Assembly: GCF_021353235.1 (NCBI RefSeq)
Contig: NZ_JAJTWT010000004.1
Coordinates: 62,001 to 126,000 of the forward strand
Source: Pelomonas caseinilytica
GTDB lineage: Bacteria > Pseudomonadota > Gammaproteobacteria > Burkholderiales > Burkholderiaceae_C
Reading direction: 5' to 3'
DNA: 64,000 nucleotides
The notes below the pieces were generated by a model that was not told the origin of the DNA, ran no database searches, and saw only the letters and a program-made list of their open reading frames with translations. This document shows, one piece after another, positions 8,433-17,228 of this stretch (within the stretch, counting starts at the first letter, position 1; every line of letters begins with the position of its first letter). The translations under genes were made by a program, and so were the position numbers.

Positions 8433-9356
8433 ATGACCACGCACACACCCTACCCCATCGGCACCCCGGGCCAGCCCTGGTCCGCCGCCCAGACCGACGC
8501 CTGGCGCCGTCGCATCGAGAGGCAGCGCAGCTACGCGGACGACGTGCTCGCCGCTCTCGAGCCGCTGCGCGGCGACTTCGACCTCGTCGACTACGGCACC
8601 GTGCAATACGACGGCCAGGCCTTCCCGCTGCGCTCGGCCCGCAGCCGCGGCTGGAACGCGGCCTTGCCCACCCTCGTCGTCACCGGCGGCGTGCACGGCT
8701 ACGAGACCAGCGGCGTGCTCGGCGCCCTGCACTTCCTGCGCGAGCACGGCCTCGAACAGGCCGGGCGCGCCAACCTCCTCGTCGTGCCCTGCGTCAGCCC
8801 CTGGGCCTACGAGCGGCTGCAGCGCTGGAACCGCGACGCCATCGACCCCAACCGCAGCTTCCGCCCCGACAGCCCGGCAGGCGAATCCGCCGCCCTCGTG
8901 GCCCTGCTGGCGCCGCTGCGCGGCCAGGTACTGCTGCACATCGACCTGCACGAGACGACCGACTCGGACGAATCCGAGTTCCGCCCCGCCCTGGCGGCCC
9001 GCGATGGCGTGGCCTTCGAGCCGGGGACCATCCCCGACGGCTTCTACCTCGTCGACGACATCGACCACCCGCTGCCCGACTTCCAGCGCGCCGTCATCGA
9101 GGCCGTGGCCACGGTCACCCACGTCGCCGAGCCCGATGCCGACGGCCGCATCATCGGCTGCCCGCTGCTGTCGCCAGGCGTCATCGGCTTCGAGGTGACG
9201 CGGCGCAGCCTGTGTGCGGCCATCACCGCGGCCCGCTTCGCGACGACCACCGAGGTCTACCCCGACAGCCCGCGCGCCACGCCGCAGCAGTGCATAGCCG
9301 CCCAGGTGACGGCCGTGAGGGCGGCCATCGCCCACGCCCTGGCCCACGCGGGCTGA
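8433..9356 (+). CDS. M14-family zinc carboxypeptidase-like protein
   Basis: A 307-residue cytoplasmic protein (no signal peptide) with the M14 metallopeptidase signature. GGVHGYET supplies the HxxE zinc pair, DPNRSF follows the typical NR substrate-binding element, and HIDLHETTD provides the later zinc histidine. The C-terminal TEVYPDSP element resembles the region of the catalytic glutamate. Many such proteins hydrolyse small amino-acid or peptide conjugates; the substrate cannot be told here. It is divergent from pdxA with 47 bp between starts. The ATG at 8433 begins just before the conserved region; a GTG/ATG upstream at 8412 is less likely. Confidence 0.8.
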   Translation: MTTHTPYPIGTPGQPWSAAQTDAWRRRIERQRSYADDVLAALEPLRGDFDLVDYGTVQYDGQAFPLRSARSRGWNAALPTLVVTGGVHGYETSGVLGALHFLREHGLEQAGRANLLVVPCVSPWAYERLQRWNRDAIDPNRSFRPDSPAGESAALVALLAPLRGQVLLHIDLHETTDSDESEFRPALAARDGVAFEPGTIPDGFYLVDDIDHPLPDFQRAVIEAVATVTHVAEPDADGRIIGCPLLSPGVIGFEVTRRSLCAAITAARFATTTEVYPDSPRATPQQCIAAQVTAVRAAIAHALAHAG

Positions 9357-9364
9357 CGCCTCCG

Positions 9365-10111
9365 TCAGGCGGGATTGTCAACGTCGATGAACTGCCAGCT
9401 CAGGCCGAGCTCCGCGGCGGCCCGGGCGGCCACGGCCTGGACGCCGTAGCGCTCGGTGGCGTGGTGGCCGGCGGCGACGTAGGCCACGCCGGTCTCGCGG
9501 GCGTAGTGGGCCTGAGGCTCGGAAATCTCGCCGGTCACGAAGACGTCGGCGCCGGCCGCGATGGCGGCCTCGAAATATCCCTGGGCGCCGCCGGAGCACC
9601 AGGCCACGCGGCACAGCGGCCGGCCGTCGCCGGGCACGGCCGTGACGGGCCGGCCCAGGCGGCTGCGCAGGGCCTCCGACAAGGTCGCCAGGTCGGTCGC
9701 TTCGACCGGCGCGCTGAAGCCCAGGTCCTGCTCGCCGAAGCGGCGGTCCGCCGTCCAGCCCAGGCGCGCGCCCAGCTGGGCGTTGTTGCCGAGCGCCGGA
9801 TGCGCATCCAGAGGCAGGTGGTAGGCGAAGAGGTTCACGTCCGCCACCAGCAGCCGCGCCAGGCGCTGCTTCATCCAGCCCGTCACCCGCCCGTCCTGGC
9901 CACGCCAGAACAGGCCGTGGTGGACGAGCAGGGCATCGGCGCCGGCCGCGAGGGCCGCGTCGATGAAGGCCAGACTGGCGGTGACCCCGCAGACCAGATG
10001 GCGTACCTCGGAGCGGCCCTCGACCTGCAGGCCGTTCGGCCCATAATCCTTGAACCGCGCGGGCTCCAGCCATTCGTTCAGGCGGAGTTCCAGCGTGGCG
10101 CGATCGGTCAT
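9365..10111 (-). CDS. Nif3-like dinuclear metal centre protein (YbgI family)
   Basis: A 248-residue Nif3/YbgI-family protein, expected to form a hexameric toroid with a two-metal site in each subunit. The family is often annotated GTP cyclohydrolase I type 2, but its role is not settled. Metal-binding motifs are VHHGLFW (about residues 62-68) and GHHATE near the C-terminus. Its 5' end lies 20 bp from the divergent serine-protease gene, so their promoters must overlap the opposing coding regions. Its stop is 8 bp from the convergent M14 gene stop. Confidence 0.88.
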   Translation of the reverse strand: MTDRATLELRLNEWLEPARFKDYGPNGLQVEGRSEVRHLVCGVTASLAFIDAALAAGADALLVHHGLFWRGQDGRVTGWMKQRLARLLVADVNLFAYHLPLDAHPALGNNAQLGARLGWTADRRFGEQDLGFSAPVEATDLATLSEALRSRLGRPVTAVPGDGRPLCRVAWCSGGAQGYFEAAIAAGADVFVTGEISEPQAHYARETGVAYVAAGHHATERYGVQAVAARAAAELGLSWQFIDVDNPA

Positions 10112-10131
10112 GGCTTGAAAAGGATGTTGGG

Positions 10132-11304
10132 GTGGTGAAGCGGCTCTGGCTGATTTTCGCGCAGGCGGTCACGGTCGCCCTGGCGGTGGTCTTCGTCATC
10201 GCGACCCTCAAGCCGCAATGGCTGCAGCACGCCCGCTGGCGCGAGGCGCCCATCGCGCAGACGGCCCGTCAGATCGCCCTGCCGCCCTCGCCGGCCGCCT
10301 CCATCGTGCGGGCCGGCTTCGCCCAGGCCGCGCGCATCGCCTCGCCGGCCGTCGTCAGCATCACGGCGAGCAAGGCGCCGTCGCAGGCCGCGCGCCGTGG
10401 CCGCGATCCGCTGTTCGGCTTTCCCTTCGGGCGCCGCTCGCCGCACGACGGCCCGCAGCTCGGCCTCGGCTCGGGTGTCATCATCTCGGCCGACGGCGTG
10501 TTGCTGACCAACAACCACGTCGTCGAGGGCGCGTCCGACATCGAGGTGCAGCTCAGCGACGGCCGCCAGGCGCGGGCCCGGCTGGTCGGCACCGACCCCG
10601 AGACCGACGTCGCCGTGCTCAAGATCGAGCTGGCCGACCTGCCGGCCATTCCGCTGGGCGAGGCCGCCAACCTGCAGGTGGGCGACGCCGTGCTGGCCAT
10701 CGGCAATCCCTTCAACGTCGGCCAGACCGTCACCTCCGGCATCGTCTCGGCGCTCGGCCGCAACCAGTTGGGCATCAACACCTTCGAGAACTTCATCCAG
10801 ACCGATGCCGCCATCAACCCCGGCAACTCGGGCGGCGCCCTCGTCGACGCCGACGGCCGGCTGGTGGGCATCAACACGGCCATCTTCTCGCGCAGCGGCG
10901 GCTCGCTGGGCATCGGCTTCGCCATCCCCGTGGACGTGGCGCGCCAGGTGGCATCGGCCCTGCTGAAGGACGGCGTCGTGGCGCGCGGCTGGATCGGCGT
11001 GCAGACGCGCGAGCTGACGCCCGAACTGGCCGAAGCCCTGAAGCTGGACGAGGCCAGGGGCGTGCTGATCGGCGGCGTGGTCGCCGATGCGCCGGCGGCG
11101 CGGGCCGGCATCAAGCCGGGCGACGTGCTGACGCGCATCGGCGGGCATGCCGTCGCCACGCCCGCCGACCTGCTGGCCAGCGTGGCGGCGCTCAAGCCGC
11201 ACAGCGAGGTCGAGGTGGCGGTGCAGCGCGCCGGCAAGGCGCTGAGCTTCCGCCTGGACGTCGACCAGCGGCCCAGGCCCCAGCGCGTGGCCGAGGACGA
11301 TTAG
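10132..11304 (+). CDS. DegS/AlgW-type membrane-anchored serine protease (one PDZ domain)
   Basis: A 390-residue HtrA-family protease. A single N-terminal transmembrane helix (about 8-25) anchors it in the inner membrane facing the periplasm. The trypsin-like domain carries the triad H129 (NNHVV), D159 (TDVAVLK) and S233 (GNSGGAL). One PDZ domain spans about residues 285-375. This single-PDZ plan matches DegS/AlgW, which start sigma-E signalling by cutting the anti-sigma factor, rather than two-PDZ DegP/MucD. Two GTG codons (10132, 10135) are possible starts, with AAGGA upstream. It shares its neighbourhood with nif3 and tatC, as in related genomes. Confidence 0.9.
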   Translation: MVKRLWLIFAQAVTVALAVVFVIATLKPQWLQHARWREAPIAQTARQIALPPSPAASIVRAGFAQAARIASPAVVSITASKAPSQAARRGRDPLFGFPFGRRSPHDGPQLGLGSGVIISADGVLLTNNHVVEGASDIEVQLSDGRQARARLVGTDPETDVAVLKIELADLPAIPLGEAANLQVGDAVLAIGNPFNVGQTVTSGIVSALGRNQLGINTFENFIQTDAAINPGNSGGALVDADGRLVGINTAIFSRSGGSLGIGFAIPVDVARQVASALLKDGVVARGWIGVQTRELTPELAEALKLDEARGVLIGGVVADAPAARAGIKPGDVLTRIGGHAVATPADLLASVAALKPHSEVEVAVQRAGKALSFRLDVDQRPRPQRVAEDD

Positions 11305-11346
11305 TCCACTGCGTCGGGGAAATGGCACCCCCGCCGCAGTGGACTA
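11302..11346. terminator. Bidirectional hairpin containing two stop codons
   Basis: A perfect 12-bp inverted repeat, TAGTCCACTGCG (11302-11313) and its complement (11335-11346), continues inwards after one mismatch with CGGGG/CCCCG. Its outermost bases are the TAG stop of the protease gene and the TAG stop of tatC on the other strand. No T run follows on either side, so any termination would rely on the stem or on Rho. Confidence 0.6.
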
Positions 11347-12138
11347 GGCCTGCTTGTCTTCAGGCTTGTCTTCGGGCGCCTGGGTGCTGCGGATGAAGTG
11401 GGTGGCCGCGAACAGGCCCAGCTCGTAGAGCAGGCACATGGGGATGGCCAGGGCCAGCTGCGAGACGATGTCCGGCGGCGTGATGACAGCCGCGACGATG
11501 AAGGCCACGACGATGAAGTAGCCGCGCCACTCGCGCAGCTTGTCCACCGAGACGACGCCGATGCGGGCCAGCACGACGACGATGACCGGCACCTCGAAGG
11601 CCGCGCCGAAGGCGATGAACATGTTCATCACGAAGCCGAGGTAGGCCTCGATGTCAGGCGCCGCCGTGATGCTCTTGGGCGCAAAGCTCTGGATGAAGCG
11701 GAAGACCTGCCCGAAGACGAAGAAGTAGCAGAAGGCCACGCCCGCGAAGAACAGCAGCGTGCTCGACACCACCAGCGGCAGCACCAGGCGCTTCTCGTGG
11801 GAGTACAGGCCCGGCGCGACGAAGGCCCAGGCCTGGTAGAGCACCACCGGCAGGGCGAGCATGAAGCCGGCCAGCAGCGTGATCTTCAGCGGCACGAAGA
11901 AGGGCGCGATGACGTTGGTGGCGATCAGCTTGGTGCCGGCCGGCAGGTGAGCCACCAGCGGCGCGGCGAGCAGGTCGTAGAGATGGCCGGGCCCCGGATA
12001 GAGGGCGAGGGCGCCGAAGCAGACGGCCACGGCCACGATGGCGCGCAAGAGCCGGTCGCGCAGCTCCATCAGATGGGCGACGAAGGGCTGCTCGGTACCG
12101 GCCAGCTCGTCGTGATCGGGGTTCTGGAAGGAACTCAT
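11344..12138 (-). CDS. tatC: Sec-independent protein translocase TatC
   Basis: A 264-residue six-helix inner-membrane protein that recognises twin-arginine signal peptides together with TatB. The conserved N-terminal element HLMELRDRLLRA, the FVAPGLYSHEK loop and the PPDIVSQ stretch before the last helices are all present. The ATG at 12138 overlaps the tatB stop as TGATG. Two Tat-type signal peptides in the window (the GH144 enzyme and the sugar-binding protein) are plausible clients. Confidence 0.96.
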   Translation of the reverse strand: MSSFQNPDHDELAGTEQPFVAHLMELRDRLLRAIVAVAVCFGALALYPGPGHLYDLLAAPLVAHLPAGTKLIATNVIAPFFVPLKITLLAGFMLALPVVLYQAWAFVAPGLYSHEKRLVLPLVVSSTLLFFAGVAFCYFFVFGQVFRFIQSFAPKSITAAPDIEAYLGFVMNMFIAFGAAFEVPVIVVVLARIGVVSVDKLREWRGYFIVVAFIVAAVITPPDIVSQLALAIPMCLLYELGLFAATHFIRSTQAPEDKPEDKQA

Positions 12139-12614
12139 CAACGGATACCGGGCGGTCTGAAGCGGGCCACGCGGGCCGCGCCGGACTGGGTGTGGCGGCG
12201 CACGCCGGCCTTCTGCTTGAACCACATCGGCGTGGCGCCCCGCTTGAGCCGCCAGTTCTTCTTGGGATGGCGGTACTCGGGCGGCGGTGGGGCGATGCTG
12301 CTGGCCGCCTCGTAGGAGGTGTCGCTGGTCACGTCGCTCCAGGTCTGGTTCAGGGCCTGGGTGGCGGAGCTGACCTCCTGGCGCACGCTCTGCTCCACGT
12401 CGCGCGCGGCCGTCTCGAACTGGCTCTTCATCTTCTGGAGTTCCTCCAGCTCGATGGAGCGGTTGACCTCGGCCTTCACGTCCGCCACGTAGCGCTGCGC
12501 CTTGCCCAGCAGCGTGCCCACCGTGCGGGCGACACGGGGCAGCTTCTCGGGGCCGATGACGATCAACGCCACCGCGCCGATCAGCGCGAGCTTGTCAAAG
12601 CCGAAATCGAGCAC
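12138..12614 (-). CDS. tatB: Sec-independent protein translocase TatB
   Basis: A 158-residue protein with a short N-terminal membrane helix ([21 protein letters not shown]), then an amphipathic helix and a long charged, partly coiled segment. This is the TatB plan (longer than TatA, GPE hinge motif). The C-terminal ~50 residues ([14 protein letters not shown] onwards) are basic and probably disordered. It lies 12 bp after tatA and overlaps tatC by one base. Confidence 0.94.
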   Translation of the reverse strand: MLDFGFDKLALIGAVALIVIGPEKLPRVARTVGTLLGKAQRYVADVKAEVNRSIELEELQKMKSQFETAARDVEQSVRQEVSSATQALNQTWSDVTSDTSYEAASSIAPPPPEYRHPKKNWRLKRGATPMWFKQKAGVRRHTQSGAARVARFRPPGIR

Positions 12615-12626
12615 TCGGCGTCAGTC

Positions 12627-12860
12627 TCAGGACTTGGTCTTGGCGTCGACGTCGACCGTGTTGGGGTCGCCGACCTTGCTGGCCGTGACCTGCTGAGGCG
12701 GCGCCGCGGGGGTGTCGCTGCTGCCGTCCTTCATGCCGTCCTTGAAGCCCTTGACCGCGGCGCCCAGGTCGGAGCCGACATTGCGCAGCTTTTTGGTGCC
12801 GAAGATGGCGATCACGACGACCAGAACGATCAGCCAGTGCCAGATGCTGAATGAACCCAT
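12627..12860 (-). CDS. tatA: Sec-independent protein translocase TatA
   Basis: A 77-residue pore-forming Tat subunit. It has an N-terminal helix ([21 protein letters not shown]), the [14 protein letters not shown] hinge and amphipathic helix, and a short polar tail. It is first in tatABC. A CCTAGAAT sequence upstream, near 12889, resembles the -10 boxes seen before other genes here. Confidence 0.95.
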   Translation of the reverse strand: MGSFSIWHWLIVLVVVIAIFGTKKLRNVGSDLGAAVKGFKDGMKDGSSDTPAAPPQQVTASKVGDPNTVDVDAKTKS

Positions 12861-12981
12861 GATGTTGACTCCTTGTGGACTGGCCCAAATTCTAGGTGAG
12901 CGACACCCTGCCGCCCGTCGGACGGGTCAAGGCGCAGCCCATCCGGTGCGTTAGCGCACGGCCGCTACATGAGGTTGCAGC

Positions 12982-13329
12982 TCAGCCTTTCAACCACGGC
13001 CGTGGACCGCCCATCACGTGCAGATGCAGGTGATACACCTCCTGACCGCCGTCCGCCCCGGTGTTGATGACGTGGCGGAAGCCGTTGGTGACGCCCAGTT
13101 CCTTCATCAGCCGCGGGCCGAGGGCGGCCATGCGACCCAGCAGGGGGGCATGGTCGCCCGTCACGTCGGCCATGGAGGCGATGTGGGTTTTCGGGATGAT
13201 GAGCACGTGCACCGGCGCCCAGGGGTGGATGTCGTGGAAGGCGAGCAACTCCTCGTCCTCGTAGGCCTTCCTGCTCGGGATCTGGCCGGCGACGATCTTG
13301 CAGAAGATGCAGTTGGGGTCGTGGGACAC
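12982..13329 (-). CDS. hinT: HIT-family (histidine triad) nucleotide hydrolase
   Basis: A 115-residue HIT protein. HinT homologues cleave nucleoside 5'-phosphoramidates such as aminoacyl-AMP side products. The catalytic triad HLHLH lies at residues 100-104 followed by VMGG, and an N-terminal CIFC pair may bind zinc. The start is GTG at 13329, placed by homology (MSHDPNCIFCKI) and a GAGGAA ribosome site upstream. No ATG fits. It sits between the DUF4870 gene and tatA in the his-tat cluster. Confidence 0.92.
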   Translation of the reverse strand: MSHDPNCIFCKIVAGQIPSRKAYEDEELLAFHDIHPWAPVHVLIIPKTHIASMADVTGDHAPLLGRMAALGPRLMKELGVTNGFRHVINTGADGGQEVYHLHLHVMGGPRPWLKG

Positions 13330-13343
13330 GGTGGATTCCTCGT

Positions 13344-13706
13344 TCAGACCGGCATGGGCTTGCCGTCGTTCCAGTTGAGAAAGCCTCGCACGAGGCGGTA
13401 GACCAGCCACAGCCAGTTGGCGGCCAGGATGACGAAGCCCACGCCGAGCCAGACGGTCGCCCAACCGAGGACGGCCCACAGCAGGCTCCACCAGAAACTG
13501 CGCATCTGCCAGCCGAAATGGCTGCGGTAGAGGGTGCCCTCGGTATCGTCCACCTTCACGTGATTGATGATGATGCCGATGAGCGCCGGCAGGCCGGTGA
13601 AGACGCCGACCGCGTAGAGGATGTAGACGGCGAGCGTGATATTGCGCAGGCTTTGCAGCCTCTGGTTGTCCATGGGCGGCGCGGTTTGGATGTCGGTGCC
13701 TTGCAT
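13344..13706 (-). CDS. DUF4870-like small membrane protein
   Basis: A 120-residue protein with three predicted transmembrane helices: one around 22-48, one around 68-88 and one around 90-108. A conserved polar loop reads INHVKVDDTEGTLYRSHFGWQ. This pattern fits the DUF4870/Tic20-like family, of unknown function. It lies between hisE and hinT on the same strand and is probably co-transcribed. An internal ATG at 13673 (MDNQRLQ) is an alternative start. Confidence 0.75.
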   Translation of the reverse strand: MQGTDIQTAPPMDNQRLQSLRNITLAVYILYAVGVFTGLPALIGIIINHVKVDDTEGTLYRSHFGWQMRSFWWSLLWAVLGWATVWLGVGFVILAANWLWLVYRLVRGFLNWNDGKPMPV

Positions 13707-13720
13707 GTCCCTGCTTCCCG

Positions 13721-14044
13721 TCAATCGGCCTTGCGCGCGGCGAACTCGGCGAGCCCCGACAGCCCTTCGCGCCGGGCCAGTTCCGCCAGCACGTCCTCGG
13801 GCTTCAGGCCGAAATGCGCGAGCGCCACCATGCTGTGGAACCACAGGTCGGCCACCTCGTAGACGACCTTCTTCGGATCGCCGTCCTTGGCCGCCATGAC
13901 CGTCTCCGTGGCTTCCTCGCCGACCTTCTTCAGGATGGCGTCCAGGCCCTTGTCGAAGAGCTTGGCGACGTAGCTGGCGGACGGGTCCGCACCCTTGCGG
14001 GATTCGATGACCGCGCCGACGCGGCGGAGGATGTCGTCACTCAT
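13721..14044 (-). CDS. hisE: Phosphoribosyl-ATP pyrophosphatase
   Basis: A 107-residue enzyme for the second step of histidine synthesis, hydrolysing PR-ATP to PR-AMP and pyrophosphate. The MazG-like metal-binding helices are visible as [15 protein letters not shown] and [12 protein letters not shown]. It is encoded separately from hisI but overlaps its end by 8 bp, so the two are translationally coupled. Confidence 0.96.
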   Translation of the reverse strand: MSDDILRRVGAVIESRKGADPSASYVAKLFDKGLDAILKKVGEEATETVMAAKDGDPKKVVYEVADLWFHSMVALAHFGLKPEDVLAELARREGLSGLAEFAARKAD

Positions 14045-14444
14045 AGATCTTGGCGGGGTCCTTCAGCACCGGTTCCGCGGCCGTCCAGGCGCCGTTCTCC
14101 AGCTTCTGGAAGAAGCAGCTGTGCCGGCCGGTGTGACACGCTATTCCAGGTTCAGCGGGGTCGTGCCCCAGCTGGGTGATGGTCAGCAGCAGCACGTCGT
14201 TGTCGCAGTCCATGCGGATGGCGTGCACCTGCTGGAAGTGGCCACTCTCCTCGCCCTTGTGCCAGAGCCTGCCGCGCGAACGGCTCCAGTAGACCGCCTG
14301 GCCGCGCTCGGCCGTCAGCGCCAGGGCCTCGCGGTTCATCCACGCGAACATCAGCACGTCGCCCGTGCCCCGCTCCTGGGCGATCACGGGCACCAGGCCG
14401 CGGTCGTCCCATTTCACTTCGTCGAGCCAGTTCGTCGATGCCAT
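14037..14444 (-). CDS. hisI: Phosphoribosyl-AMP cyclohydrolase
   Basis: A 135-residue zinc and magnesium enzyme that opens the adenine ring of PR-AMP in histidine synthesis. Recognisable are [23 protein letters not shown] and the MDCDND metal site. C-terminal cysteines are in [11 protein letters not shown]. The rest of the his operon is not in the window; the gene upstream on the same strand is a Nudix hydrolase, 4 bp away. Confidence 0.96.
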   Translation of the reverse strand: MASTNWLDEVKWDDRGLVPVIAQERGTGDVLMFAWMNREALALTAERGQAVYWSRSRGRLWHKGEESGHFQQVHAIRMDCDNDVLLLTITQLGHDPAEPGIACHTGRHSCFFQKLENGAWTAAEPVLKDPAKIYE

Positions 14445-14448
14445 CGCG

Positions 14449-14877
14449 TCAGTCTAGGTGAGTCGGGCCGGCGTGGCCGCGTTCTTCGGCGAACCAGTTC
14501 AGCACGGGGACGGTCCCAGGCAGCACCGGCCTGACCTGCACCGGCAGGTCGGCCCAGGCCATCTGCTGGCCTTCGAGCATCTGGAAGTCACCGCTCCAGT
14601 CGAAGACCTTGCAGAAGTTCAGCCGCACGAGGGCGTGGGGGTAGTCGAACATCTCGACCTTCCAGGGCAGGGCGGCGCCGATCTCGATGCCCAGCTCCTC
14701 GCGCAGCTCGCGCGCCAGGGCCTGCTCGACGGTCTCGCCCGCCTCGACCTTGCCGCCCGGAAACTCCCAGTAGCCGGCGTAGACCTTGCCTTCGGGGCGC
14801 GTGGTCAGCAGGAACTGGCCATCAGGCCGGACGAGCACGCCCACCGCGACCTCGGTGATGGGGCGGCCGGCGCTCAT
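14449..14877 (-). CDS. Nudix hydrolase, MutT-like
   Basis: A 142-residue Nudix protein. The full Nudix box (about residues 42-64) has the [17 protein letters not shown] core, and the [15 protein letters not shown] lead-in is typical of MutT/8-oxo-dGTP diphosphatases that clean the nucleotide pool. The ATG at 14877 overlaps the stop of the upstream DUF815 gene by four bases (ATGA), fixing the start. The MutT assignment is by similarity; other Nudix substrates are possible. Confidence 0.85.
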   Translation of the reverse strand: MSAGRPITEVAVGVLVRPDGQFLLTTRPEGKVYAGYWEFPGGKVEAGETVEQALARELREELGIEIGAALPWKVEMFDYPHALVRLNFCKVFDWSGDFQMLEGQQMAWADLPVQVRPVLPGTVPVLNWFAEERGHAGPTHLD

Positions 14878-15740
14878 TCGCCCCGCCCCGCCAGGTCGCG
14901 CGCGAACTGGAAGGCCACCCGGCCCGAGCGCGAGCCGCGCTCCAGCGCCCACACCAGCGCCGGCTGGCGCGCCGCCTCGATGGCCGCCTCGTCCAGCCCG
15001 AAGTGGCGCAGCCACTGGGCGACGATGGCGAGGTATTCGTTCTGGCTGAAGGGGTAGAAGCTGATCCACAGCCCGAAGCGTTCGGACAGGGAGATCTTCT
15101 CCTCCACCGCCTCGCCGGGGTGGATCTCGCCATGCTCGCCGTGGGTGCCGCCGAGGTTGTCGGCCATCTTCTCGGGCAGCAGATGGCGGCGGTTGCTGGT
15201 CGCGTAGATGAGCAGGTTATCGCTCGCCGCGGCCACCGAGCCGTCGAGCACGCTCTTGAGGGCCTTGTAGCTGGCTTCGCCCTCGTCGAAGCTGAGGTCG
15301 TCGCAGAAAACGACGAAGCGTTCGGGCCGGCCCTGCACCTGCTCGACGAGGTCCGGCAGGTCGACGAGGTCGGCCTTGTCGACCTCGATCAGCCGCAGGC
15401 CCTGGCCGGCGAACTCATTGAGCACGGCCTTGATCAGCGAGCTCTTGCCGGTGCCCTTGGCCCCCGTCAGCAGCACGTTGTTCGCCGGCCGGCCGGCGAC
15501 GAACTGCGCGGTGTTGCGCAGCAGCTTTTCCTTCTGGGGCTCGACCTCCTTCAGGTCGGCCAGGCGGATGCGGCTCACCGAACGCACCGGTTCCAGGCAC
15601 AGCGCGCCATGGCGGCGGCGGGCGCGGAAGGCGGTGGAGGCCGACCAGTCGGGCGGCGTGGCGGCATGGGGCAGCACGGCCTCCAGCCGGGCGAGCAGGC
15701 CCTCGGCGCGGGCGATCAGCGATTCAACAGCGGCGGACAT
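14874..15740 (-). CDS. DUF815 family ATP-binding protein
   Basis: A 288-residue P-loop protein of the DUF815 family. The Walker A is LLTGAKGTGKSSLIKAVL and the Walker B-like segment is RFVVFCDDLSFDEGE. A TSNRRHLLPEK sensor stretch and an arginine-rich C-terminal lid follow (SERFGLWISFYPFSQ onwards). This AAA-like family has no firm function. It is coupled to the mutT-like gene and lies 21 bp after the slmA stop. Confidence 0.85.
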   Translation of the reverse strand: MSAAVESLIARAEGLLARLEAVLPHAATPPDWSASTAFRARRRHGALCLEPVRSVSRIRLADLKEVEPQKEKLLRNTAQFVAGRPANNVLLTGAKGTGKSSLIKAVLNEFAGQGLRLIEVDKADLVDLPDLVEQVQGRPERFVVFCDDLSFDEGEASYKALKSVLDGSVAAASDNLLIYATSNRRHLLPEKMADNLGGTHGEHGEIHPGEAVEEKISLSERFGLWISFYPFSQNEYLAIVAQWLRHFGLDEAAIEAARQPALVWALERGSRSGRVAFQFARDLAGRGE

Positions 15741-15761
15741 CGCCGCAGTTTAGGCGGGGGC

Positions 15762-16400
15762 TCAGCCGATCGCCTTCAGCGAGGCTTCGAGTTGCTCGGT
15801 CGGCAGGCGCTTGAATCCCGAACGCGCATAACGCTGCAGCCGGCCGATGATGAAGCTGACCCAGACCGAGGCCTGGGCGTTGGCCTGCACGGTGGGCGTC
15901 ATCGAGCCCTGGGCCTCGGCGGCGACGCGCAGCACCTGGCGCAGCGACGACTCGATGCGGTCGAAGAACTGATTCATGCGCGCGACCAGGCGCTCGTTCT
16001 CGTAGACCAGGGCGTCGCCCACCATGACGCGGGTCATGCCGGGGTTCTTCTCGCCGAACTGCAGGACGACGCTGGCGATGCGCGCCGCCTTGCCGGGCGG
16101 CGGCAAGGGCAGCGCGCTGTCGGCGATCTGGTTGACCAGGCCGAAGACGCTGGTCTCGATGAAGTCGATCAGCGCCTCGAACATCTGCGCCTTGCTGGCG
16201 AAGTGCCGGTACAGGGCCGCCTCGCTGACCTCGAGCTTCGCCGCCAGGGCCGCCGTGGTGATGCGCTCGGCTCCCGGCTGCTCCAACATGCCGGCCAGCA
16301 CCTGCAGGATCTGCGTGCGGCGCTCGCCGGGCTTGGGGCGCTTGCGCGGCCCGGGTTGGGAAGTAGCGGCTACCGGTTCGGGGGTGGTGTCGGTGTTCAC
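15762..16400 (-). CDS. slmA: Nucleoid occlusion factor SlmA (TetR family)
   Basis: A 212-residue TetR-fold DNA-binding protein. SlmA blocks FtsZ ring assembly over the nucleoid. After a Pro/Lys-rich N-terminal tail, the helix-turn-helix reads TTAALAAKLEVSEAALYRHFASK, followed by the FEALIDFIE helix and an all-alpha dimer domain. The position near argB and the length match betaproteobacterial slmA genes, which separates it from generic TetR repressors. Confidence 0.88.
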   Translation of the reverse strand: MNTDTTPEPVAATSQPGPRKRPKPGERRTQILQVLAGMLEQPGAERITTAALAAKLEVSEAALYRHFASKAQMFEALIDFIETSVFGLVNQIADSALPLPPPGKAARIASVVLQFGEKNPGMTRVMVGDALVYENERLVARMNQFFDRIESSLRQVLRVAAEAQGSMTPTVQANAQASVWVSFIIGRLQRYARSGFKRLPTEQLEASLKAIG

Positions 16401-16464
16401 AGCTGCGATCTTGCCGTAACAGCCCTCGAAGGGGGCGCGCGAAGCGCGTGAGGGGTGGGCCGGA

Positions 16465-17151
16465 TCAGTCGCGCAGCCAACCCAGGCGGCGCGCTTCGTA
16501 GATGGCCTCGACCTTCGAGCGCACGTGCAGCTTGCGGTAGACGCGCTTCACATAGGTCATGACGGTGTGCGGCGAGACCTGCATGAACTGCGCGATCTCG
16601 TCGAAGGTGAAGCCCTTGGCGGCCAGGTGCAGCACACGCGACTCCTGCTCCGACAGGGCGACGACCTCCTCGTCGGCGAGCGTCGCCGCCATGGCCTCGG
16701 GCGAGGGACCGCTCGAGCCCTGGGCACCCGGCGCCAGGCGCACCAGCAGGCGGCGCGCGATGACGGGGCTGATGGGGCTGCCGCCGGCGCGCAGGGAGCG
16801 CAGCTGGCCGGGCAGATCCAGGGCGAGGCTGTCCTTGAGCAGGTAGCCGGTGGCGCCGGCCTCGATGCTGGCGACGACGTGCTGCTCGTCGCCGAACACG
16901 GAGATCACCATGACCTCGCACTGCGGACGGGTCTGGGCGGCATGGCGGATCAGCTCGATGCCGCTGCCGCCGGGCAGGTCGAGGTCGACGAGCAGCACGT
17001 CGGGCTGGAGCTGGTCGAACATGCGCCGGCCCTGGGGCAGGTCGGGGGCGATGCCGAGCAGCTCGATGTCGGGGACGCTGCTGAGGGCATGCGTGAAGGC
17101 CTCCCGGAAGCGAGCTTGGTCTTCGACGATCAGGACCGAGAACGGGGTCAT
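16465..17151 (-). CDS. NarL/LuxR-type response regulator (orphan)
   Basis: A 228-residue two-domain regulator. The receiver domain (about 1-120) has the acidic pair in LIVEDQ, the phospho-acceptor aspartate in VLLVDLDLPGGSG and the lysine in GYLLKDS. The C-terminal LuxR-type helix-turn-helix (about 160-225) contains LSEQESRVLHLAAKGFTFDEIAQ and VKRVYRKLHV. No histidine kinase is adjacent, so signal and targets are unknown. The ATG at 17151 starts at the first receiver strand; a longer frame upstream lacks family sequence. Confidence 0.87.
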   Translation of the reverse strand: MTPFSVLIVEDQARFREAFTHALSSVPDIELLGIAPDLPQGRRMFDQLQPDVLLVDLDLPGGSGIELIRHAAQTRPQCEVMVISVFGDEQHVVASIEAGATGYLLKDSLALDLPGQLRSLRAGGSPISPVIARRLLVRLAPGAQGSSGPSPEAMAATLADEEVVALSEQESRVLHLAAKGFTFDEIAQFMQVSPHTVMTYVKRVYRKLHVRSKVEAIYEARRLGWLRD

Positions 17152-17228
17152 TGAGTGAGAGGATTCTTCAAATGCGCGAAGGGCGCATTTTCGGGCGAGG
17201 ATACCCCCTCGGCCATCCGCGTCTTCCT

